Both the position numbers and the translations under genes were made by a program. From Halomonas sp. YLGW01 (lineage in GTDB: Bacteria; Pseudomonadota; Gammaproteobacteria; Pseudomonadales; Halomonadaceae), in assembly GCF_014840935.1 (NCBI RefSeq), contig NZ_CP062005.1:62001-126000 (forward strand): a DNA stretch of 64,000 bases, read 5' to 3'. A model generated the notes under the pieces. The model was not told where the DNA came from. It ran no database searches and saw nothing but the letters and a program-made list of their open reading frames with translations. Positions 38,686-49,211 of this stretch are shown piece by piece. Positions within the stretch are counted from its first letter, which is position 1. Each line of letters opens with the position of its first letter.

Positions 38686-39783
38686 TTAGCCGTTGGCCAG
38701 CGCCGCTTCCAGCGCGGCCAGTCGGCCGGGCATCAGGGCGTCCTGCACCGCGGTGATGCGCAGCACATGACCAAGCGCCGGGTGCGGCGGGCGGTGGATC
38801 AGGCTACCGGCGGCGAGCAGCTCGCCGTGTACCCGGGCGGCGAGGTCCGTATCGGGCAGGCGCACGGCGATGAAGTTGGTGGCGCTGGGCAGCACCTCGG
38901 CCCCGAGGCCGCGCAGGTGGGCGGCCAGGCGCTCGCGGCGTGCGACCACCGCGGCGATATGCTCCCGGGTCTCGCCCGGGTGATCGAGCAGGGTCTCGGC
39001 GGCGGCCTCGGCCAGCGACGACACCGCATAGTGGATGCGCACCTTCATCAGCATGGCCAGTGTCTCGGCCTCGGCGATCGCATAGCCGATGCGCAGCCCG
39101 GCCAGCCCATGGGCCTTGGAGAAGGTGCGCACGCGGATCACCCCGGGCAGCACGGCGTGTCCCGCCGTATCGGGGCGAAAGTCGTGATAGGCCTCGTCGA
39201 GCAGCAGGGTGCAGCCCTCGGGCAGGGCATCGCGCAGCGTGGCGATAGCCTCGTCGCCGTGCAGGTGTCCGCCCGGGTTGTCGGGGTTGGCCAGATACAC
39301 GAGCCGTGCGTCTTCGCATTTCGCGGCATCCACCAGGGCCTCGAGGTCCGGGGCGAGCAGCCCCGGTGCTTCCCGATAGGCGACCTCGATGATCCGGCAG
39401 CCCTGGCCGGCGGCGAAGTAGCCGAAGGTGGGATAGCTGCCGGCGCTGGTCACCACGGCGCTGCCCGCGGGGGCCACGGCGCGCAGGGCGAGCGCCAGCA
39501 GGCTGTCGGCGCCGGCATCCACCAACAGGTTCTCCCGCTCGACGTCCAGAGCCGCGGCAAGCCGCGTGCGCACCCCCAGGGCCTGTGCGTCACCGTAGCC
39601 CCGCGCCAGCTCGCAGAGCGCCTTGCCGAAGCGTGCCTCCAGGGCCCGATGCGGCATGTCCAGGCCCTCGTTGGAGCCGAGGCGATGGGGAATCTCACGG
39701 CCCAGACGGCGCTCCAGGGCCTTGATGCCGGGGAAGGGGTTGGCGGGACCGTCGTGGTAGAGATGATCGGCGAAGCGTGGCAT
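38686..39783 (-). CDS. PLP-dependent aminotransferase, HisC-like
   Basis: The 365-residue fold-type I aminotransferase resembles histidinol-phosphate aminotransferases: the LGSNEG start, YGDAQALGVRTRLA, NPDNPGG, DEAYHDF and the PLP-lysine motif RTFSKAHGLAGLRIGYA are all in order. It sits away from any his operon, so it may act on another substrate such as an aromatic or other amino acid; these homologues are hard to separate. The start at 39783 carries a GGAG-like site. It converges on comM. Confidence 0.83.
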   Translation of the reverse strand: MPRFADHLYHDGPANPFPGIKALERRLGREIPHRLGSNEGLDMPHRALEARFGKALCELARGYGDAQALGVRTRLAAALDVERENLLVDAGADSLLALALRAVAPAGSAVVTSAGSYPTFGYFAAGQGCRIIEVAYREAPGLLAPDLEALVDAAKCEDARLVYLANPDNPGGHLHGDEAIATLRDALPEGCTLLLDEAYHDFRPDTAGHAVLPGVIRVRTFSKAHGLAGLRIGYAIAEAETLAMLMKVRIHYAVSSLAEAAAETLLDHPGETREHIAAVVARRERLAAHLRGLGAEVLPSATNFIAVRLPDTDLAARVHGELLAAGSLIHRPPHPALGHVLRITAVQDALMPGRLAALEAALANG

Positions 39784-39918
39784 GCGGGCTCTCCTGACAA
39801 GCGATAGCGCATTGTGTCGTTAGGGGAGGGACCGACTCAACTGCATGTCGTCAGCGTCCCGCGCCGACCGGGGGTGCCAGGCGAGGGCAAAGCGAGTCAG
39901 GGGCCGGCAGGGGCGGGC

Positions 39919-40476
39919 TCAGAGTGCGGTCATGTCGAAGGCGCCGCTGATCACCCGCTGCCAGCGGATCTTGTCCTCGCCGGGGTGGCGCAGCGCCAGC
40001 GTCAGCCGATAGGGCAGCAGGTCCCGGTCCGAGAGCCTCAGCACGGGGCCATCGGGCTCGAGCCGGCTGTCCAGCAGCCAGAGGTTGCCGTTGTCAGAAG
40101 CGGTGGGCGTGGCCGCGTCCGGCTGCCAGTCGAGCACCTGGGGGCCCTGGGGCGCGGCCAGCAGCGCCCGGGACAGGGTCTCGCCGAAGCGCTCGGGGGT
40201 GATGCCGAGGCGGGCGTCCACCTCGGCTTCGCCGAGTAGCAGCACGATGTCCTGCCCGGCGCTGGTATCGGTGCCGGACCAGGCGGGCTGTGTCAGCACC
40301 AGGGTGGCGGCGCGCTCGCCGAGGCCCAGTAGCGCCTGACGCAGAGTCGGCGGCGCCTCGGGCGCGCTGGCACAGCCGACCAGCAGCAGGAGCGCGAGCA
40401 GGGCCGCCAGGTGCGTCCTGCCGCGGGTGACCACTGCGGTGCTGGTGTCGCAACGCTCTCTCGGGGGCGCGCTCAT
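39919..40476 (-). CDS. putative outer-membrane lipoprotein of unknown function
   Basis: The 185-residue product has a hydrophobic signal (about 22–34) ending in the lipobox LLLVGC, with Cys35 as the lipidation site. The start is late after a hydrophilic stretch of 20 residues, so a GTG/ATG downstream start is also possible. The mature part has an alpha/beta pattern (TLRQALLGLGERAATLVL…). Asp36 is absent (Ala follows the Cys), so outer-membrane sorting is expected. The start overlaps the upstream hydrolase stop in ATGA, so they form an operon. Confidence 0.75.
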   Translation of the reverse strand: MSAPPRERCDTSTAVVTRGRTHLAALLALLLLVGCASAPEAPPTLRQALLGLGERAATLVLTQPAWSGTDTSAGQDIVLLLGEAEVDARLGITPERFGETLSRALLAAPQGPQVLDWQPDAATPTASDNGNLWLLDSRLEPDGPVLRLSDRDLLPYRLTLALRHPGEDKIRWQRVISGAFDMTAL

Positions 40477-41459
40477 GCCGAGGATTCCTCCGGCGCGGCG
40501 GGGCTCGTCTCGAACTGGGCCAGGAAGACCTCGAGCTCGGCAAACATGGTCTGGCGGATCGCTTCGGCCTCGTTGACCAGGTGATGGCGGGCCTCGGGGT
40601 GGCGATGGACGATGGCGCGGGGAAACTTGCCGCGCAGCACCTCGAGGTTCCACTGCCAGTCGACGGTCAGGTCCTGTTCGCCCTGCAGGATCAGTACCGG
40701 CAGCTCGCTGGGGGGCAGCGCCAGCAGGCGAGGCATCCAGCGACGCATGGCATCGATCCAGCTGACCGGCAGGCGGCTGGGCTGCAGGGGGTCGCTCTCC
40801 TTGAGGAAGGTGGTGAAGTCGCTGTCGGTGGAATTGGGGTTGAAGCGCCGGGGCAGGCTGCGCAGGAAGGGCCCGGCGAGCAGGTGCAGCCAGCTCGACT
40901 GCGACCAGCCGAAGGGGCGCACCAGCGGCGCCAGCAGGGCGAGACCGGCCCAGGGGCTGTCCGGTCCCTGGCGCAGGGCGTCGGTGGCGAGTATCGCCGC
41001 GCCGGTGCTCTGGCCGATGCCGATCCAGGGGCCGGGCGCCAGGCCGCGGCCGTGAAGGTGATCCTGCAGTGCCCTCAGGCACAGCCCGTAGTCGTCGAAG
41101 TCCTCGATGGTGGCCCGGGGGCCACTGGAGAGACCATGACCGGGCAGGTCCCAGAGCACCACCCGCCAGCCGCGTTCCAGCAGCAGAGACAGCAGATGGC
41201 GGTAGAGCCCGAGATGATCGAAGTAGCCATGCACCACGAAGGCGGTGCCTCTGGGCTCGGCGGGGCTCCATACCTGTGCCCAGAGGCGGAAGTCACCGGC
41301 CTCGACGAAGCCCACGTGCAGGCCGACCCGGTCGGCGAGCAGCGGCGACAATTGGTAATGCGCGAGATAGCGGCCGAGAGGCCCGGCCTGCAGCGGGCCG
41401 CCGGGGGGGCCGGTGCAGGCCATCGGCCCTAGCGCCTGCAGTGATGCGAAGTCGGTCAT
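40473..41459 (-). CDS. alpha/beta hydrolase, lysophospholipase-like
   Basis: The 328-residue product has the alpha/beta-hydrolase core with nucleophile elbow GIGQSTGAA (GxSxG). VVHGYFDHLGLYRHL carries the oxyanion HG motif, the acid lies in GEQDLTVDW and the His in EARHHLVNE. It resembles monoacylglycerol/lysophospholipases such as PldB. ATG 41459 follows GGGAGAG at good spacing; the 7-codon upstream start lacks one. There is no signal peptide, so it is cytosolic or membrane-associated. The lipoprotein gene follows with a 4-nt overlap. Confidence 0.85.
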   Translation of the reverse strand: MTDFASLQALGPMACTGPPGGPLQAGPLGRYLAHYQLSPLLADRVGLHVGFVEAGDFRLWAQVWSPAEPRGTAFVVHGYFDHLGLYRHLLSLLLERGWRVVLWDLPGHGLSSGPRATIEDFDDYGLCLRALQDHLHGRGLAPGPWIGIGQSTGAAILATDALRQGPDSPWAGLALLAPLVRPFGWSQSSWLHLLAGPFLRSLPRRFNPNSTDSDFTTFLKESDPLQPSRLPVSWIDAMRRWMPRLLALPPSELPVLILQGEQDLTVDWQWNLEVLRGKFPRAIVHRHPEARHHLVNEAEAIRQTMFAELEVFLAQFETSPAAPEESSA

Positions 41460-41691
41460 CGATCTCTCCCTAATGCTCACATGCTAGCGTCAGCGCAGGG
41501 CACAAGCCATATTTGTACACGACCCTGTTCATCATTTGGTCGAGGAGTTGGCGACGCCCGGCGAAATATGGGTTAGCATCGGATCAAACTTGTTTTGGAA
41601 TCTATTTCCACAAACAGGCCTCGGCCTCCGGCCAGAGGTCGCTCGCCACCGCGAGTCTGGCCGGCCGGCCAGCGAGCATCAGGAGATCCCC
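41460..41691 (+). promoter_or_regulatory. promoter region of glcB
   Basis: A 230-bp divergent gap between the hydrolase and glcB. AGGAGATCCCC precedes the glcB ATG. I see no certain promoter hexamers or operator. Confidence 0.35.
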
Positions 41692-43875
41692 ATGGCTGAA
41701 CGTGTCACCCGCCACCGCCTTCAGGTGGCCCGCGAGCTGGACAGTTTCATCACCGATCAGGCCCTGCCGGGCAGCGGGATCGAGGCCGATGCCTTCTGGG
41801 CCGGTGTCGATGCCCTCTTTGCTGATCTGACCCCGCGCAACAAGGAATTGCTCGCCGAGCGTGAGCGCCTGCAGCAGGCGCTCGACGTCTGGCACCGGGA
41901 GCATCCCGGCCCGGTGCGCGACATGCCGGCCTATCGGGCCTTCCTCGAGGAGATCGGCTATCTGGTCGAGGCGCCGGACACAGTCAGCGCCACCACCGCC
42001 CACACCGATCGCGAGATCGCCGTTCAGGCCGGTCCCCAGCTGGTGGTGCCGGTCAGCAACGCCCGCTATGCCCTGAACGCGGCCAATGCGCGCTGGGGCA
42101 GCCTGTATGACGCCCTCTACGGCACCGATGCGATCAGCGAGGACGACGGCGCCGAGAAGGGCACCAGCTACAATCCCAAGCGCGGGGCCAAGGTGGTGGC
42201 CTATGCCCGTGGCGTACTCGACCGCGCCGTGCCGCTGGCGACCGGCTCGCATCGCAATGCCGTGGGCTATTCACTGCGCGACGGTCACCTGCTGGTGCGC
42301 CTCGAGGGCGGCCGCGAGACCGGCCTCAAGGACCCGGGCAAGCTGATCGGCTACCAGGGCGAGCCGAGCGCACCCAGCGCCATCCTGATGGCCAACCACG
42401 GCCTGCATCTGGAGCTGCAGTTCGACAGCAGCCACCCGATCGGCAAGACCGACCCCGCCGGGGTCAAGGACCTGGTGGTCGAGGCCGCCCTGAGCACCAT
42501 CATGGACTGCGAAGACTCGGTGGCCGCGGTGGATGCAGAGGACAAGGTCGGCGTCTACCGCAACTGGCTGGGGCTGATGCGCGGCGATCTCGAGGAGCAG
42601 CTCGAAAAGGGCGGCAAGACCGTCACCCGTCGCCTCAACGCCGATCGCGACTACCTGACCCCGGACGGTTCCTCGCTGCGTCTGCACGGCCGCTCGCTGA
42701 TGCTGGTGCGCAACGTCGGTCACCTGATGACCACCCCGGCGATCCTCGATGGCGCCGGCAACGAGGTGCCGGAAGGCATGCTCGACGCCGTGGTCACCGG
42801 CCTGCTGGCGCTGCACGACCTGAAGAAGCCCGAGGGCGAGCTGCGCAACTCGCGCAGCGGCTCGGTCTACATCGTCAAGCCGAAGATGCACGGCCCGGCC
42901 GAAGTGGCCTTCGCAAGCGAGCTGTTCTCCCGGGTCGAGGACCTGCTGGGCATGGCCCGGGATACCCTCAAGATGGGCATCATGGACGAGGAGCGGCGCA
43001 CCTCGGCGAACCTCAAGGCCTGTATCCATGAGGCCGCGTCACGGGTCGCCTTCATCAATACCGGCTTCCTCGACCGTACCGGCGACGAGATGCACACCGC
43101 CATGGAGGCCGGGCCGATGATCCGCAAGGGTGACATGAAGGGCAGCAAGTGGATCGCGGCCTACGAGCACAACAATGTCCAAGTCGGCCTGGCCTGCGGG
43201 CTGCGCGGCCGCGCCCAGATCGGCAAGGGCATGTGGGCGATGCCGGACCGCATGGCGGCCATGCTCGAGCAGAAGGTCGGCCACCCCAAGGCCGGCGCCA
43301 ATACCGCCTGGGTGCCGTCGCCCACCGCCGCCGTGCTGCACGCCCTGCACTATCACCAGATCGACGTGCAAGACGTCCAGCGGGAACTGGAGGCCAAGGG
43401 CGAGGCCGATCTGCTGGATGACCTGCTGACCGTGCCGGTGGCCGAGGCCCCCGACTGGGCCGACGAGGACATCCAGCAGGAACTCGACAACAACTGTCAG
43501 GGCATCCTCGGCTATGTGGTGCGCTGGGTCGAGCACGGCACCGGCTGTTCCAAGGTGCCGGATATCCATAACGTCGGCCTGATGGAAGACCGTGCCACCC
43601 TGCGGATCTCCAGCCAGCATATCGCCAACTGGCTGCACCACGGCGTGGTGAGCGCCGATCGGGTGCGCGAGACCCTGGAGCGCATGGCCGGGGTGGTCGA
43701 CGAGCAGAATGCCGGTGACCCGGACTACACGCCGATGAGTGCCGATTTCGCCGGCTCCAGCGCCTTCCAGGCCGCCTGCGATCTGGTCTTCAAGGGCCGG
43801 GTGCAGCCCGCCGGCTACACCGAGCCGCTGCTGCATCACTGGCGGGCGGTGCACAAGGCGAAGGCCGCGCACTGA
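41692..43875 (+). CDS. glcB: malate synthase G
   Basis: The 727-residue enzyme condenses glyoxylate and acetyl-CoA to malate, used for growth on acetate, glycolate or glyoxylate. The large single-domain type G form is clear from length (E. coli GlcB about 723) and from motifs such as [36 protein letters not shown] and [11 protein letters not shown]. The frame is open 52 codons upstream but ATG 41692 with AGGAG matches the family start. It is single, with a strong terminator. Confidence 0.97.
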   Translation: MAERVTRHRLQVARELDSFITDQALPGSGIEADAFWAGVDALFADLTPRNKELLAERERLQQALDVWHREHPGPVRDMPAYRAFLEEIGYLVEAPDTVSATTAHTDREIAVQAGPQLVVPVSNARYALNAANARWGSLYDALYGTDAISEDDGAEKGTSYNPKRGAKVVAYARGVLDRAVPLATGSHRNAVGYSLRDGHLLVRLEGGRETGLKDPGKLIGYQGEPSAPSAILMANHGLHLELQFDSSHPIGKTDPAGVKDLVVEAALSTIMDCEDSVAAVDAEDKVGVYRNWLGLMRGDLEEQLEKGGKTVTRRLNADRDYLTPDGSSLRLHGRSLMLVRNVGHLMTTPAILDGAGNEVPEGMLDAVVTGLLALHDLKKPEGELRNSRSGSVYIVKPKMHGPAEVAFASELFSRVEDLLGMARDTLKMGIMDEERRTSANLKACIHEAASRVAFINTGFLDRTGDEMHTAMEAGPMIRKGDMKGSKWIAAYEHNNVQVGLACGLRGRAQIGKGMWAMPDRMAAMLEQKVGHPKAGANTAWVPSPTAAVLHALHYHQIDVQDVQRELEAKGEADLLDDLLTVPVAEAPDWADEDIQQELDNNCQGILGYVVRWVEHGTGCSKVPDIHNVGLMEDRATLRISSQHIANWLHHGVVSADRVRETLERMAGVVDEQNAGDPDYTPMSADFAGSSAFQAACDLVFKGRVQPAGYTEPLLHHWRAVHKAKAAH

Positions 43876-43989
43876 CGGCGAGACCCTCGCCTGGTGCCTG
43901 GTACCCCAGGGGCTGAGCCCTGACGCCTGGTCAGTTTTTGGCCAGGCATTGGAAGGGCCAGGCCGAGAGACCAATTGACGGAAGCGAGC

Positions 43990-44023
43990 AAGGCCCCGGA
44001 ACCTGAGTTCCGGGGCCTTTTTG
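43990..44023 (+). terminator. Rho-independent terminator of glcB
   Basis: AAGGCCCCGGAAC pairs with GTTCCGGGGCCTT across a 4-nt loop, followed by TTT. Confidence 0.9.
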
Positions 44024-44155
44024 CGTGGCCGGTGGGCGGCTCGGCCTGCCACCGATGAAGGGGCGATGAGGGCTGGGCGCGCCGCCTGCCAATGGGCTAT
44101 CTTGGGCTCGATCACCGACTTACCCCAGGAACGTCGCTGCCGCAGGGAGCCCGCC

Positions 44156-44569
44156 ATGACCGTGATGTCCGCCGCCGCCATCGAGGAATTTCTCGACGAG
44201 GCCTTTCCCCATCGCCAGGGCACCATCGAGGGCGTCGATACGATGCGCGCCACCATGAGCCTCGCCATCGAGGACGAGCACCTGCGCCCCGGCGCCAGCG
44301 TCTCCGGGCCGAGCATCATGGGGCTCGCCGATGTCTGCCTTTATGTGGCGATCCTTGCGCAGATCGGCCCCGAGGCGATGGCCGTGACCACCGACTTCAA
44401 CTGCCACTTCCTGCGCCGGGCACGGGGCGATCGCGACCTGATCGCCAACGCCAGACTCGTGAAGTTGGGGCAGAGACTGGCGGTCGGCGAGGTCGAGTTG
44501 TTCTCGGCCGGCGACGAGCAGCCGGTGGCGATCGTCACCGCGACCTATGCGCTGCCCGACGGCGATTAG
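44156..44569 (+). CDS. hotdog-fold thioesterase, PaaI-like
   Basis: The 137-residue product fits the PaaI/YiiD type of acyl-CoA thioesterase: a central GASVSGPSIMGLADVCLYVAI helix, then a beta sheet with TTDFNCHFLRRAR. These enzymes hydrolyse aromatic or short acyl-CoA, and the substrate here is not known. AGGGAGCC precedes the ATG at 44156; I discard the open frame upstream, which covers the glcB terminator. It converges on the DUF423 gene. Confidence 0.85.
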   Translation: MTVMSAAAIEEFLDEAFPHRQGTIEGVDTMRATMSLAIEDEHLRPGASVSGPSIMGLADVCLYVAILAQIGPEAMAVTTDFNCHFLRRARGDRDLIANARLVKLGQRLAVGEVELFSAGDEQPVAIVTATYALPDGD

Positions 44570-44584
44570 ACGCGATGGTGGCGA

Positions 44585-44956
44585 TCAGGCGCGCCAGGCG
44601 CAGAGCCCCAGCGCCAGCCAGCCCAGGATCAGGCACAGGCCGCCGACTGGGGTGATCAGGCCGAGCCAGGTCACGCCGCCGAGCGCCAGCGCATACAGCG
44701 AGCCCGAGAATAGCAGCGTCCCGAGCCCCCACAGCCGGATCACCGCCAGCTGACCGCGACGCGGCAGGCTCGCCCGCCAGGCCAGCACGCCGAGCATCGC
44801 CAGGGTGTGCCAGGCCTGGTAGCGCACGCCGGTCTCGAAGGCTGCCAGCAGCTTCGGGGCCAGGCTGTCGCCCAGCGCATGGGCGCCGAAGGCCCCCGCC
44901 ATCACCGTCAGCGCGCCACTGGCGGCCGCCGTCATCCACCATCGCCTGTCTCGCAT
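44585..44956 (-). CDS. DUF423 family inner-membrane protein (YgdD-like)
   Basis: The 123-residue product has four hydrophobic helices and the family signatures GAFGAHAL in the first, the conserved FETGVRYQAWHTLAM in the second and the Gly/Leu-rich last two. DUF423 proteins are widespread and have no assigned function. It is a single gene, convergent with the thioesterase and divergent from thiS. Confidence 0.87.
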   Translation of the reverse strand: MRDRRWWMTAAASGALTVMAGAFGAHALGDSLAPKLLAAFETGVRYQAWHTLAMLGVLAWRASLPRRGQLAVIRLWGLGTLLFSGSLYALALGGVTWLGLITPVGGLCLILGWLALGLCAWRA

Positions 44957-45067
44957 GCTGCGCTCCTGCTTCGTGGGAGATCGTTCGCCGTGTCCGGGAT
45001 TACCGTACCCCGGGCGCCGCGAACAGGCTACAATATGGCCCCCTTACCAGCCTGTTGAGAGGATGCC

Positions 45068-45268
45068 ATGCAGATCCAGCTCAATGGTGATGCCAAGCAG
45101 CTGGCGGGCGAGACCACCGTCGGCGAGCTGATCGTCGCCCTGGACCTGGCCGGCCGGCGCATCGCCGTCGAGGTCAACGAAGAGATCGTGCCCCGCAGCC
45201 AGCATGAGACCACCCGACTCGCCGCAGGCGATCGCGTCGAGATCGTGCATGCCATCGGTGGCGGCTAG
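45068..45268 (+). CDS. thiS: sulfur carrier protein ThiS
   Basis: The 66-residue ubiquitin-like carrier is adenylated and thiocarboxylated at its C-terminal Gly-Gly and gives the thiazole its sulfur. The product ends IGGG as the family requires, with [12 protein letters not shown] at the start. GAGAGG precedes the ATG. thiG follows after 47 bp, so both work together on thiazole-phosphate synthesis. Confidence 0.93.
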   Translation: MQIQLNGDAKQLAGETTVGELIVALDLAGRRIAVEVNEEIVPRSQHETTRLAAGDRVEIVHAIGGG

Positions 45269-45315
45269 CGGCCCGCTCGAGCCATCGCCGTGCGCCCCCT
45301 ACCCGAGGAGATCAG

Positions 45316-46113
45316 ATGTCTGAACGTATCGAGGATCACCCGCTGACGATCGCCGGTCGCGAATTCGATTCGCGCCTGCTGGTCGGTACCGGCAAGTACC
45401 GGGACTTCGACGAGGCGTCCCGCGCCATCGCGGCCAGCGCCGCCGAGATCGTCACCTTCGCGGTGCGTCGCACCAACCTGGGGCAGGACGCCGAGGCGAC
45501 CAATCTGCTCGACGTGATTCCGCCGAGCCGCTATACCCTGCTGCCCAACACCGCCGGTTGCTACACGGCGCGGGACGCGGTGCGCACCTGCAAGCTCGCC
45601 CGGGAGCTGCTCGACGGCCACAACCTGGTCAAGCTCGAGGTGCTCGGCGACGACGGCACCCTCTACCCCAACGTGGTCGAGACCCTGAAGGCCGCCGAGG
45701 AGCTGCTGGCCGATGGCTTCGACGTCATGGTCTACACCAGCGATGATCCCATCGTCGCCCGCGAACTCGAGCGCCTGGGCTGCTGCGCGATCATGCCGCT
45801 GGGCTCGCTGATCGGCTCCGGCCATGGCATCCAGAACCCGCACAACCTGCGCCTGATCGTCGAGCAGAGCCAGGTGCCGGTGCTGGTGGATGCCGGCATC
45901 GGCACCGCCTCGGACGCGGCACTGGCCATGGAGCTCGGCTGCGACGCCGTGCTGATGAACTCGGCGATCGCCCATGCCCGCGACCCGGTGCGCATGGCCA
46001 ACGCCATGCGCCAGGCCGTGGAGGCCGGTCGCGAGGCCTTCCTGGCCGGGCGCATGCCGCGTCGCCAGAGCGCCGAGCCGTCCTCGCCCTTCGCCGGGCG
46101 CATCAACGGCTGA
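45316..46113 (+). CDS. thiG: thiazole synthase
   Basis: The 265-residue TIM-barrel enzyme joins 1-deoxy-D-xylulose 5-phosphate (made by dxs in this window), dehydroglycine/iminoglycine and ThiS thiocarboxylate. Features are the [16 protein letters not shown] start, [14 protein letters not shown], the VKLEVLGDD segment with the imine-forming Lys, and [19 protein letters not shown] for phosphate binding. It is cotranscribed with thiS and probably trmB, a common gammaproteobacterial set. Confidence 0.96.
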   Translation: MSERIEDHPLTIAGREFDSRLLVGTGKYRDFDEASRAIAASAAEIVTFAVRRTNLGQDAEATNLLDVIPPSRYTLLPNTAGCYTARDAVRTCKLARELLDGHNLVKLEVLGDDGTLYPNVVETLKAAEELLADGFDVMVYTSDDPIVARELERLGCCAIMPLGSLIGSGHGIQNPHNLRLIVEQSQVPVLVDAGIGTASDAALAMELGCDAVLMNSAIAHARDPVRMANAMRQAVEAGREAFLAGRMPRRQSAEPSSPFAGRING

Positions 46114-46154
46114 TCACCGCCTTCTTTCACTACCGGATACCCGACCGCCGCCGT

Positions 46155-46979
46155 ATGAACGACGACCGCACCCCGACGCCCGATACCGCCCCCGCCGACC
46201 AGGCGGATGACGCCGATGCCACCGCCCCGGACGCGGCGCCCGCCGAGCCCAAACAGGACGCAACAGAGGCGCCCGAGGGCGAGCAGGCCGCGCCGTTGCA
46301 CCGGCGGGGCATCAAGAGCTATGTGCTGCGGGCCGGGCGCATGACCCAGGCCCAGACCCGCGGCCTTGAGGAGGTCTGGCCGCGGCTGGGCCTGACGCTC
46401 GCCGACGGCCCCCAGGACCCGGCGACCCTGTTCGGGCGCCAGGCCCCGCTGGTGGTGGAGATCGGCTTCGGCATGGGCGGCTCGCTGATCGAGCAGGCCG
46501 AGACCCACCCCGAGACCGACTTCATCGGCATCGAGGTGCATGCACCGGGCGTGGGCAAGCTGCTGGACGAGGCCGACAAGCGCGGGCTCACCAACCTGCG
46601 GGTCTACCGCGAGGACGCCCTGCGGGTGCTCGACGAGTGTCTGCCCGAGGCGAGCCTCGATCGCCTGCAGCTGTTCTTCCCCGACCCCTGGCCGAAGAAG
46701 AAGCATCACAAGCGTCGCATCGTTCAGCCGGCCTTCGTCGACTTGGTGCGCCGCTGCCTGAAGCCCGGCGGCACCCTGCACATGGCCACCGACTGGGAGG
46801 CCTACGCCGAGTGGATGGCGGAGGTGATGGCGGCCGCGCCGGGCTATCGCAACACCGCCCCCGCCGAGAGCGCGCCCTATGTGCCGCGCCCCGACTTCCG
46901 GCCGCTGACCAAGTTCGAGGCCCGCGGCGAACGACTCGGCCACGGCGTCTGGGATCTGATCTTCGCTCGCGAGGCCTGA
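46155..46979 (+). CDS. trmB: tRNA (guanine-N7-)-methyltransferase
   Basis: The 274-residue enzyme makes m7G46 in tRNA. The SAM site is [12 protein letters not shown], the family motif is [19 protein letters not shown] and the C-terminal motif is [19 protein letters not shown]. About 50 N-terminal residues are an Asp/Ala/Pro-rich acidic extension absent from E. coli TrmB, consistent with a halophile. The last 103 bp overlap the 3' end of the convergent EamA gene. Confidence 0.95.
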   Translation: MNDDRTPTPDTAPADQADDADATAPDAAPAEPKQDATEAPEGEQAAPLHRRGIKSYVLRAGRMTQAQTRGLEEVWPRLGLTLADGPQDPATLFGRQAPLVVEIGFGMGGSLIEQAETHPETDFIGIEVHAPGVGKLLDEADKRGLTNLRVYREDALRVLDECLPEASLDRLQLFFPDPWPKKKHHKRRIVQPAFVDLVRRCLKPGGTLHMATDWEAYAEWMAEVMAAAPGYRNTAPAESAPYVPRPDFRPLTKFEARGERLGHGVWDLIFAREA

Positions 46980-48022
46980 GCCTCGCCCACCGGTCGCGCC
47001 TCGGCCACCACGTGCTCGGGGCTCGCCGGGCCGACCGTCTCCTGGGCGGCCCGGTGCGTCGGGTGTGCGCCGCTGCGTTGGTGAGAGGCCCTCGGCGCGC
47101 GTAGGCCCAGTGCCATCAGCACGCCGACGGCGGCCACCGCCATGCCCAGCCAGCCCAGCCGCCCCGGCAACTCGTCGAACAGCAGGGCGGTGAAGCCCAG
47201 GGTCACCGCCGGCGTCAGGTAAATCAGGGTCGACAGTCGCGCCACCCCCAGGCGCCCCAGCCCGACCACGAAGAAACCATAGCCGCCGAAGGTGGCGAGC
47301 CCCACCAGCCAGGCCATCACGGTGAGCGTCTCGGCGTCCATCGCCGGCGGCGCCAGGGAGCTGCCGCTGGCGAGAGCCGCGGCGAAGAACACCAGGGTGG
47401 CCGCCGCCAGCTGGGCGGTCAGGCGCGCCATCAGTGGCAGCTTCACGCTGGGGGCCGAGGTCATCACGCTGCCCAGCGTCACCGCCGCCACCGCCAGCAC
47501 CGGCAGGGCATAAGCCCAGGCTGGAGCCCCGCCGACGCCCTGCACGTCATCCAGCACGCACAGCCCGGCCCCCAGGGTCGCCACGCCCATGCCGACCCAG
47601 CGCCCGCGGCCGTTGACCTCGCCGAGCCACCAGGCGGCCAGGGCCGCGGCGGCCAGCGGCTGCAGGGCGCCCACCAGCGAGGCCACCCCCGCACTGACCC
47701 CCTGTTCCACGGCCACCAGCATGGCCAGCAGGTAGAGGCCCACGGTCAGGCTGCCGATGGCCGCCTCGCGGCCGAGGGCGCGCCATCGAAGCGGCGCGCG
47801 CAGGCCTCTCGGGCCCGCCTGGGCGGCCCAGATCAGGGCCGCGATCAGCGTGGCCAGGGCGAAGCGCCAGGCATAGAGCGCGAGCACCGGCGTCTCCACG
47901 GCCACCGCCAGGCGGCTGCCGACGAAGCCGCTGCTCCAGCACAGCACGAAGCCCGCCGCGATGGACAGGGTCCCGAGGGGCAGGCGACGCGGCAATCCAG
48001 GTGTCGATGAGTGCAGTTGCAT
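46877..48022 (-). CDS. EamA/DMT family transporter with a long C-terminal tail
   Basis: The 381-residue product has ten membrane helices in two EamA repeats (about 10–310); [23 protein letters not shown] marks the end of the second repeat. These are metabolite or drug exporters of uncertain substrate. A 70-residue hydrophilic, Arg/Ser-rich tail follows and its last 34 codons lie antisense to the trmB 3' end. ATG 48022 has AAGGAGG 5 nt upstream; the open frame further up is rejected. The tail could be translated only because no stop happens to be present. Confidence 0.8.
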   Translation of the reverse strand: MQLHSSTPGLPRRLPLGTLSIAAGFVLCWSSGFVGSRLAVAVETPVLALYAWRFALATLIAALIWAAQAGPRGLRAPLRWRALGREAAIGSLTVGLYLLAMLVAVEQGVSAGVASLVGALQPLAAAALAAWWLGEVNGRGRWVGMGVATLGAGLCVLDDVQGVGGAPAWAYALPVLAVAAVTLGSVMTSAPSVKLPLMARLTAQLAAATLVFFAAALASGSSLAPPAMDAETLTVMAWLVGLATFGGYGFFVVGLGRLGVARLSTLIYLTPAVTLGFTALLFDELPGRLGWLGMAVAAVGVLMALGLRAPRASHQRSGAHPTHRAAQETVGPASPEHVVAEARPVGEAQASRAKIRSQTPWPSRSPRASNLVSGRKSGRGT

Positions 48023-48143
48023 CCGTCCTCCTTGTGCATCATCAGGTCCCAGGCGGCCGGCGGGCGCCGGCGGGGATGGCGTCGCCATTCTCGGGCGGCT
48101 AGAGTGTTCAGGGAATCGATAAAAATTGCAGTGAGCCTTCAAT

Positions 48144-49055
48144 ATGTCTGAAACCTCCTCCGGTACCCTGGACCTCGAATCGCTGCGCAGCTTCCTGGTG
48201 GTGGCGCAGCTCGGCACCCTGGCCGCCGCCGCCGAGCAGCGCCATCGCACGGTCAGTGCCATCAGCATGCAGATCAAACGCCTGGAGGAGCGTCTGGCGA
48301 CGCGGTTGTTGATCCGTGGCGCCCGCGGCATGACGCCGACGCCGGCCGGAGAGGCGCTGCTGCGGGAGGCCCGCGCCCTGCTCGGCCAGCACGATCGCCT
48401 GCTGGCGCGTTTCACTGGTCAGGGTCTCTCCGGCCGGGTGCGCTTCGGCATGCCCGAGGATTTCGCCCGGGAGCTGGTGGGGCAGATCCTGCCGGAGTTC
48501 CTGGCGCGTCACCCGGACGTGCTGCTGGAAACGGTGACCGCCACCAGCGGAGCCCTGGCCAAGCGCCTGGAGCGCGGCGAGTTGACCCTGGCCGTGCTGC
48601 TGGACCGCCCCTATCGGCTCGAGGGAGGCGAGGCGCTGTGGCGCACCTCGCCGGTGTGGGCCGCGGCCCGGGAGTATGTGCTCGACCCCGAGCAGCCGTT
48701 GCCTCTGGGCCTGCACCCGGTGGACTGCCCCTACCGGGCCATCGGCCTCGAGGCCCTGGAGGCGGAGGGGCGCAGCTGGTATGCGGTCTTCACCAGCACC
48801 AGCGTCAACGCCCTGGAGACCGCCGTGGAGTCGGGGCTCGCCATCGGCGTGCTGGATCGGGAGCGCCTCACCCCGGCCATGCGCGAGCTGGGACCGGCCG
48901 ATGGCCTGCCGGCGCTGACCGGCGCCGAGGTGCGGCTACATCTTGGCCAGCGCATGTCGGCGGCCTCGAAGCCCGCGGTGGAGGCCCTCGCGGCGCTGCT
49001 TCACGAGCGGCTCTATCAGCGGGGCCTATGGCGGGAGCGGGGCGCGGCCCGCTGA
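48144..49055 (+). CDS. LysR-type transcriptional regulator
   Basis: The 303-residue product has the LysR winged helix at residues 8–67 (LDLESLRSFLVVAQLGTLAAAAEQRHRTVSAISMQIK) and the substrate-binding domain after it. It is divergent from the EamA transporter (121 bp between starts), which makes the transporter its likely target; the 121-bp gap would hold the shared operator. No ligand can be guessed. Confidence 0.87.
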   Translation: MSETSSGTLDLESLRSFLVVAQLGTLAAAAEQRHRTVSAISMQIKRLEERLATRLLIRGARGMTPTPAGEALLREARALLGQHDRLLARFTGQGLSGRVRFGMPEDFARELVGQILPEFLARHPDVLLETVTATSGALAKRLERGELTLAVLLDRPYRLEGGEALWRTSPVWAAAREYVLDPEQPLPLGLHPVDCPYRAIGLEALEAEGRSWYAVFTSTSVNALETAVESGLAIGVLDRERLTPAMRELGPADGLPALTGAEVRLHLGQRMSAASKPAVEALAALLHERLYQRGLWRERGAAR

Positions 49056-49211
49056 GGCGAGGCGGCATGGAGCATTGCCATGGACTAGACATGGTGAACA
49101 AGGGGCATGATGAAGCAGGGGCGTGGTGAGGCGGAAAGACTTGATCAGGGGCAAGGCGGGTCACGGCGGCAGCGGGCACCATGGGCGCTCGGTCGGGGGA
49201 GCCGGCCGGAC
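49056..49211. other. gap downstream of the LysR gene
   Basis: No gene or repeat is seen. The next bases form the terminator of the minus-strand small RNA candidate. Confidence 0.3.

Noticed and set aside
40477-41271. N-terminal part of a 450-codon frame ending in the lipoprotein
   Set aside because: The upstream 265 codons overlap the hydrolase in another frame and are Arg/Pro-rich. The signal sequence and lipobox show that the protein begins at 40476.
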